NCBI GenBank assembly: GCA_000727475.1
Contig: KL647303.1
Location: 90,408 to 154,407, forward strand
Direction: 5' to 3'
DNA length: 64,000 nucleotides
Source: Sarcocystis neurona
Lineage: Eukaryota > Apicomplexa > Conoidasida > Eucoccidiorida > Sarcocystidae
Part shown: positions 59,001-64,000 of the stretch, in pieces
Position numbering within the stretch: the first letter of the stretch is position 1
Layout of the letters: the number at the start of each line of letters is the position of its first letter
Translations under genes and position numbers: made by a program
Notes under the pieces: generated by a model
What the model saw: the letters and a program-made list of their open reading frames with translations, nothing else
Database searches by the model: none
Told to the model about the DNA's origin: nothing

Positions 59001-59176
59001 AGCAGCAGCAGACCCGCACTTGCTGCAGCACAGCAGCTGAAGTAGGAGAACGTAGAACTCATGCGCATCAGAAAAGCACGAGGCAGCAAAGCACCTGTTA
59101 ATGATACGCGGCGGCAGGAGCACGCGTACGTAAGGCGAGGGGCAAAGCGAGCAAGATGCAAGCCAGCAGGGGCCAC
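50043..59176 (-). CDS. NOG1: NOG1-family (Obg-type) GTPase, five exons, expanded
   Basis: NOG1 GTPases act in large ribosomal subunit assembly. I can join five minus-strand exons with consistent phases: 59176-57553, 54882-54167, 52861-52119, 51197-51050 and 50243-50043, totalling 1,144 codons with the stop. Exon 1 has an Arg/Leu-rich start, Ala and Gln runs, then the family's N-terminal helices (LLTKEMKLAVAALRKFPQQL). Exon 2 has RIRPSWQRL and the P-loop GGPNVGKSS, then after about 160 Ala-rich residues YAFSTQG (switch I). Exon 3 has KKLIDAPPLLLR, DRNVFEKVTLCVLSHLPCGV and FLFDASG. The junction of exons 3 and 4 rebuilds RPWIDIVAKADLL, the G4 region. Exon 5 is a Gln/Glu helix ending in CDGA. The G3 box is DAPP instead of DTPG, and G4 is AKAD instead of NKxD. 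The exon 4 to 5 junction is the least certain, and the start at 59176 is the first ATG only. Confidence 0.8.
54883..57552 (-). other. First intron of the NOG1-like gene
   Basis: A CAAG|GTGAGA donor at 57553/57552 and a gaggcag acceptor ending at 54883 bound 2.67 kb that contain only short frames on both strands. Splicing gives LYIELVSQ joined to GFVCLLRIRPSWQRL in frame. The interval has modest repeats (a TA run near 57310-57330) and GC-rich stretches around 55200-55800 without a recognised gene. Confidence 0.6.
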
Positions 59177-59765
59177 TTCTTTGGCGCTGTGCCTCGTGGT
59201 TACGCTGTTGCGGCCGCAGAAACCCTGCTACCGTTGTGGCCGGCATTTCCGTACATAGGTATACATATATGTAGACATATATGTGTAGACTTGCTTCTCT
59301 ATATGTGCATTCGGCACTCATGTGTATACATACCTGAATGTCTGTATATGCATATGGTATTTATACATCGATATATATATATATATGTACACCTGACTCT
59401 GTATATATGCATGCGCATGCATGCACGTGGGCAGTAAAACCTGACGAGTAGCGGGGGGCTCTCGCCTGCCCCCCCCCCCTCCCGTGGACTGTTGTGCAAC
59501 TTAAAAACACGTGTGATGCCGTCGTTGTCCCTTGGAACAGCGATGGCGGCTTTGCTGCTGCGGACGAAATGACTTCTTCCCGTTTCTGCCTTGCCTCTCA
59601 GCGGGACGTCGCCTGGTGCTGCTGGGGCACTTGCTGTTAGCGGGCCGCTGCTGCGCGACGTGCTGGTTGTCAGAAGTCTCCATACGTGTCGCTGCTCTGG
59701 CTTCGGCAAAACCCCCCCTCCGCGGCCTATGAATCCGCTAATAAAACAGAAGAGAGCTTGACGCT
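59177..59765. other. Region upstream of the NOG1-like gene, no gene seen
   Basis: It contains a TA/CATA block (about 59260-59400), a run of about 12 cytosines near 59470, and short frames only. It may hold the promoter and 5' untranslated region of the minus-strand NOG1-like gene; no promoter motif can be claimed by eye. Confidence 0.45.
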
Positions 59766-61356
59766 CAACTAGGCGCTACCACTGCTGGATAACCTGCTGC
59801 TTCTCCTCCTGTTGCCGCTGCTGCTGGCGACCCGGTTGCATTCAGTGTTGCTTGGGGAGCAAGTGCGATAGTTGCTGCAGGCCACGGGGACCTGCTCCTT
59901 TCCCCTGTGACATTGCTGCCTGCGACACTTGAGGAACGGGAGTTGCAGAAGAGAAAGGAAGTAACGGTTCTGGTGCTGCTGCTCCAGCGACTCGCCGTCT
60001 GCCTCCTGCTGCTGTCTACGTGTTCTCCTGCTGTTCCACTGTGACCCCTGCTGCGGCTGCTGACCGGCGTCCTCACAGGACGACAGACGGACGCAGAGAA
60101 TCACGCGTAGCAAGAAAATGTGAGGCGCGCACAGCAGCAGCCACGGCAATTGGTGCGCCGGCCAGGGCCAGAAGAGCAGCAGCAGATGAAGTAGGTGCCG
60201 GGTTGGCAAAACCGACGGCAGCAACGCAGCAGTGGCAGCGCGCCCCGTTGCAGCGGAAACGCAGCACCCGGGAGGCAGAAGACTGCAACTGCAGCAGCAG
60301 TGCTCTACGAGAAGGAGCCTCACAGCAACAGCAGCTCCGAAGCGGCAGATACGCATGCAGCAAGAAGGCAGCAGAGATACGATAAGCAGCCAGGGGTGGA
60401 AGTCTTAGCCTCTGTAGTGTGGCCTCTCAGACAGAGAGAGGAAAAGGAAACTCCGCGGCGGGATGCTCAGCACAGCAGACGCAACAAGGTTTCCACAGAG
60501 AGAAGAGAAAATAGGGAAACTTGTCGCAGCAGGAAGGGCAGCCACCGCCGACGCGCCTAGCGGCCACTGCCAGGAGAGCAGTTGTGGCCCCAGTCGTTGC
60601 ATAGCAAGCAGCTCAGCGCAGAGAATAGAAAATAGGAGCGTCTCGGGGAGAGAGAGGAAAGTGATAAAGCACCTGTGACGCACGTGGGCGCAAAGCTGCT
60701 AAGAGCGACGCGTCCTTCAGAGCCACTCTGGCACGAGACAGAGCCGACACAGAAGAAACGGCACCCCGAAGACCGGGAGACGATATTCAGAGAAGACAGC
60801 GAGGCAGCAACACGGGGGAAAGTTCGGGTGAGTTTACAACCACCCACCTGAAACAACGAGGGAAAGAAGGGCACGTTTAAAAGAAACGTAGTTGACCGGC
60901 CGGCTTCTGCAGGTGGTGCTGCTGGAACTTCACTGCTGCTTTTACTGGCTCTACTGCGGCTCATGCTACTCCCGCCGCTGCTACTGCTGCCGCTGATACT
61001 GCTGCCGCTGGTACTGCTGCCGCTGGTACTGCTGCCGCTGATACTGCTGCCGCTGACACTGCTGCTGTTGATACTGCTCCCGCTGATACTGCTACTGCTG
61101 GTACTGCTGCCGCTGATCCTGCTGCTGCTGATACTGCTGCTGCTGATACTGCTGCTGCTGATACTGCTGCTGCTGATACTGCTGCTGCTGATACTGCTGC
61201 TGCTGATACTGCTGCTGCTGATACTGCTGCTGCTGATACTGCTGCTGCTGATACCGCTGCTGCTGATACTGCTGCTGCTTTCAGAATACGACGTTTTTGG
61301 GGCTGCTAATGACGGGAGGACACTGGGGCCGCGGTGGGACTGGCACCTGTTGCGCT
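59766..61356 (-). CDS. Candidate gene for an unrecognised hydrophobic protein with (SSSSI)n repeat
   Basis: A minus-strand frame is open from about 61356, reading PSVLPSLAAPKTSYSE, then a long SSSSI pentapeptide repeat made by the 15-bp minisatellite, then MSRSRASKSSSEVPAAPPAE and STTFLLNVPFFPSLFQ, ending at a TTTCAG|GTGGGT donor (60848). A phase-matched acceptor (gctgag, near 60632) opens a hydrophobic stretch (LLAMQRLGPQLLSWQWPLGA and ATSFPIFSSLCGNLVASAVL) with one or two possible membrane helices. Further frames at about 60220-60073 (LALAGAPIAVAAAVRA) and 60076-59766 (Ser/Arg/Thr-rich) may be later exons. The upstream AG is a gctcgtag site at 61357. I do not recognise the protein; joins after 60405 are guesses. 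Confidence 0.35.
60963..61280. repeat. 15-bp minisatellite (ctgctgctgatactg)n
   Basis: About twenty tandem units, uniform in the right two thirds and degenerate at the left, where ccgctg replaces ctgctg. The unit is a multiple of three, so it encodes pentapeptide repeats: LLLIL in plus frame, and SSSSI, QQQQY or AAAVS in the minus frames. The minus SSSSI frame is the one that joins coding-like sequence on both sides. Confidence 0.95.
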
Positions 61357-62899
61357 TCCGCTACGAGCACGCCCGTCCTCCTGCTGCTACTGTTGCTACT
61401 GATGCTTCCGTGGTGCGCTGCTCTCTCACGTCCTGCTGCGGCCCGTGATGCGCCCTCGCTCTTCCTGTCCGTCTTTCACCTGTTCACTTTCCTCCTTCCC
61501 CTTCTCCTTTTTCTTCTGCTTCTTGTTCTTGTGCAACTGCAGTCACGAAGCAGGTTCCGCACCTGTTGGTCCGTCTGCCCCTTGGCTGGCCGGCGGTGCT
61601 TCCAGGAAGTGCTGCTGCTGCCTCTGTATGCTAGAATCTCGCAGAATTACGCCTGTCGTGCTGCTGTTGCCCGCACCGAGGGAGGCGTGCCCAAGACCAA
61701 CGACTACGCACTCATATTTGCTGCACTACTTCCCCAGCAAAAGCGTGCGCTCCTGCTGCTGTCCCCTGTCTCGTTCAGTTCCCTTGCGCCGCACCCAGGC
61801 GACGAACGACCAGCCGCACGAGGAAATCCACAACAACGCGCCTCCTACGGGTCTACAAACATACGCCGAAACCAACAGAAAAAGCTACGAACTCCCGCGT
61901 TGAACAATCACCCGCCAACAACTGCCCCTTACACTTCTACGCACAACACCGCTTAAAAGCCTTTCAGCTCGATCCACGGCATTGGCCCATGGTTGTCCCG
62001 GTCCGGGACCACCACCAGAAGACAACTGCGGAAAAGACGCGCTTTTACTACGAGGGGCGTCGTAGCCGGCTCACTCACAGGGTCTCTCATTTTCTGGTAT
62101 CGGCGAGCACTGCGATTCTATCGATTGCAAGGAACGCCTCTCCCACTGGCGCAGAGCACCCCATCCATGTAAGGCGCGCAACTTCTACAACCGTTGACAC
62201 GACGTGTGCACCGGCAGCCTCAGGAGTCCTCGTAGCCGGCGCGGCTACCGGTATCGCAGCCGCTAGTGCAATCTCCAGCAGCAGCAGCTGCGTAATGCGT
62301 AATACACGCGGATGTGCGGCGGTGGTTCTTGGGAGAGACACGGGTGGCATCGAGAAGCAGAGACAATGCCGTCCTTTCGAAGAAGAAAACCTCGCCGTCT
62401 ACAAATGGGGAACTGCACACATCTCTACAACACAAATATGAGACAGTCCACATGCACGGGCGCACGGCTGCATGCAGCTGAAGCGCCTGACACGGCTACT
62501 CTAACAAGAGAGAAAGTGTCGCAGCGCAGCGGCAGTCCGGCCCACCACCGCAACAGAGATTTCAACTACTTAAAATTCGGCAATCCTACGGAGGGGGTCA
62601 CTACTCGAATGGAAAAGAAACGACACGAGGACGGCCCGCTCTGCCAGGAGACACAACTGCACGGGGCGGCCTTGCAGCACGGGAGCGCATGCGCCTGACG
62701 GGCGTGAACATTTCGAAGGAAGTGATTACTGCTCGACTTTAGTTTGGGACAAGGAAAAGTATCGACTCCTTCTTCTACAGCAGAAAAACGTCTCTTCGTG
62801 CCGCAAGAACTCCTCGGCGGCAGCAGACCCTCTTGCAAGTGTCACGCCGTCGACAGCGTCGGCGCCGGTTCTTCCACGCCGCGTGCGCGCTGTGGTCGG
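61357..62899. other. Interval with overlapping frames on both strands, undecided
   Basis: Plus-strand frames at 61297-61956 and 61989-62441 and minus-strand frames at 62087-62350 (LLLLEIALAAAIPVAAPATR, hydrophobic) and 62566-62838 (Ser/Lys/Cys-rich, after a cttgcaag site) overlap. The minus frames fit a hydrophobic protein running through this area from the right edge, but no splice path is convincing. No repeats other than short CAG and CTG tracts. Confidence 0.35.
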
Positions 62900-64000
62900 T
62901 CAACAGCTGCGCACACACGGTAAATTTTCCCGCTTTTCTTGGCTTTCATTCTCTACTTCGCTTCTGCAGCCTCTTGCGCCGCGGCGTGCCACGTCGCCCT
63001 GCATTTCTTGTGGATGGCAGCTGCTGTTGCTCCAGCGGCCCCTGGCGGTGCTGCTGCTGCTTGAACGGCGACGACCAGTACCCGCGCTGCTTGTCCCATG
63101 GCTTCCGCCGCCGTGGCCGTCACGAGTGCTGCTGTTGGAGCAGGCGGTAGCTGCTGCCGTTTTCTTTATCGCGACTAAAGCTGCTGCTGCCCCGGCTACG
63201 ACCCCTGCAGGCGGGATAATGCCTCAGGCGTGACGGCAGCTACTGCCACCGCTGGGCTGCAGTTGCTGCCCCTCCTCGAAACAGCTCGCCTGCTGCTCCT
63301 GCAGCAGCCTTTGGTGCCCAAGGCCCCTCCAGGCGGGGTAATACCTCAGACGTGACGGCGGCTACTGCCACTGCTGGGCTGCAGTTGCTGCCCCTCCTCG
63401 AAACAGCTCACCTGCTGGTCCTCCAGCAGCCTCTGGTGCCCAAGGATATCCTTAGAAGCAACGACTGCTCGCTCCTGAAAAAAACGTAACAACTACTCCC
63501 TCGGAGGCGGCTGGCTCTGTTCACTGTAACAAGAGAGCTGCGTATACTCGCACAGATGTATATATATATATATGAATATATGTATATTTGTGTATGTCTG
63601 CAGAACTATGTAAACTCCTAACTGTGCACCACTCTTCTGCGGCAATTGCCCCAGTGGTGACGAGCAGCCGTGACCGGGCCGTCTCCTGCGCACAGATGCT
63701 AATATTGGACCGTCGCAGTGCTGCACCATGAGGAGCCGCAGAGTCGACAGCTTTTGTGATGTGCCTGGCTATGTCAGCAGCCGCAGCTGTGACCACCGTA
63801 CCAATCGCAGCAGTTACGACGCTACGGAGGGTGACGACAGCGACGGCGACAACGGCACTGCTCGCATTCAGCCACACTTTTTCACCAGAGAGAAGAAAGA
63901 GCAGAGATCGCGATACCGGAGGTCGAGCAGGAGGAGAAACAGGCTGAGCAGCGACACCTGCAGACGCCATAGGGGGAGCCCTGGAGGCTCTTCTCAGAGC
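62900..64000 (-). CDS. Exons of an unrecognised Ala/Val-rich membrane-like protein, cut by the window edge
   Basis: From the right edge a minus-strand frame is open without a stop, with a possible ATG at 63970. It holds a hydrophobic span (ASSAVVAVAVVTLRSVVTAA and GTVVTAAAADIA) and may end at an ACA|GTTAGG site near 63630. A 63-nt exon, 63474-63412, follows a poly-T cag acceptor and ends CAG|GTGAGC; it encodes ERAVVASKDILGHQRLLEDQ plus Q in phase 0. A third piece from about 63215 to the stop at 62900 reads VVAGAAAALVAIKKTAAATA, then Ser/Gly/Arg-rich text. The small exon is the best supported of the three. How they join, and whether they continue past 62900, is not settled. No family is recognised. 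Confidence 0.42.
63197..63440. repeat. 122-bp tandem duplication spanning a splice donor
   Basis: Two copies (about 63197-63318 and 63319-63440) are offset by exactly 122 bp and differ at scattered bases. Shared anchors are gcggg(a/g)taat and the cccctcctcgaaacagctc segment. On the minus strand both include the end of the 63-nt exon: the right copy keeps CAG|GTGAGC, the left copy has CAG|GCGAGC. Confidence 0.92.

Noticed and set aside
60963..61448. 161-codon plus-strand leucine-rich frame
   Set aside because: It is a translation of the 15-bp minisatellite (LLLIL repeat) with poor flanks; the minus-strand Ser frame is the more plausible coding sense.
1..64000. Search for a mobile element, CRISPR array, rRNA cluster or prokaryotic-type defence system
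   Set aside because: No transposase or reverse transcriptase motif, terminal repeats, regularly spaced spacer array or rRNA sequence was recognised. I could not run a tRNA or covariance-model scan, so tRNA genes cannot be excluded.

Overview
This window looks like nuclear DNA of a coccidian apicomplexan, most likely Eimeria or a close relative such as Cyclospora. The case is contextual. Long CAG/GCA/AGC trinucleotide tracts run through coding regions and give homopolymeric Ala, Gln, Ser or Leu runs. These GC-rich coding blocks alternate with TA/CATA-rich microsatellite DNA. Genes are split by GT-AG introns, and ordinary eukaryotic proteins are blown up by low-complexity insertions. There are no bacterial-style operons, rRNAs, recognisable transposons or CRISPR arrays. 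Genus and species are an inference from style, not from a marker gene.

Layout. 1-3.75 kb: microsatellites and minisatellites, probably intron or intergenic. 3.75-6.35 kb (-): 5' part of a UbiA/COQ2-type polyprenyltransferase whose 3' exons I could not find. 6.35-8.7 kb: CAG-rich DNA open in many frames, strand undecided. 8.73-20.44 kb (+): an ALKBH1-type 2-oxoglutarate/Fe(II) dioxygenase with very large HAAR insertions and a long intron. 20.4-27.4 kb: little recognisable coding, a 121-bp triplicate tandem repeat and a perfect 21-bp hairpin. 27.4-36.1 kb (+): several exons and a 2,017-codon ORF for unrecognised low-complexity proteins. 36.1-42.4 kb: ambiguous. 42.5-48.65 kb (+): one or two Gln/Glu-rich hypothetical proteins. 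50.04-59.18 kb (-): a NOG1-family GTPase for which I can assemble five exons with matching splice phases. 59.8-64 kb (-): fragments of one or two hydrophobic proteins with a (SSSSI)n repeat and a small well-spliced exon, running off the right edge.

The three recognisable genes act in different places: ubiquinone side-chain attachment in the mitochondrial inner membrane (COQ2), nucleic-acid demethylation (ALKBH1) and ribosome assembly (NOG1). They share no evident pathway. What unites them is the same expansion: conserved motifs normally tens of residues apart are separated by hundreds of repeat-encoded residues, even inside catalytic domains. All gene calls rest on motif reading by eye; no database search was possible.
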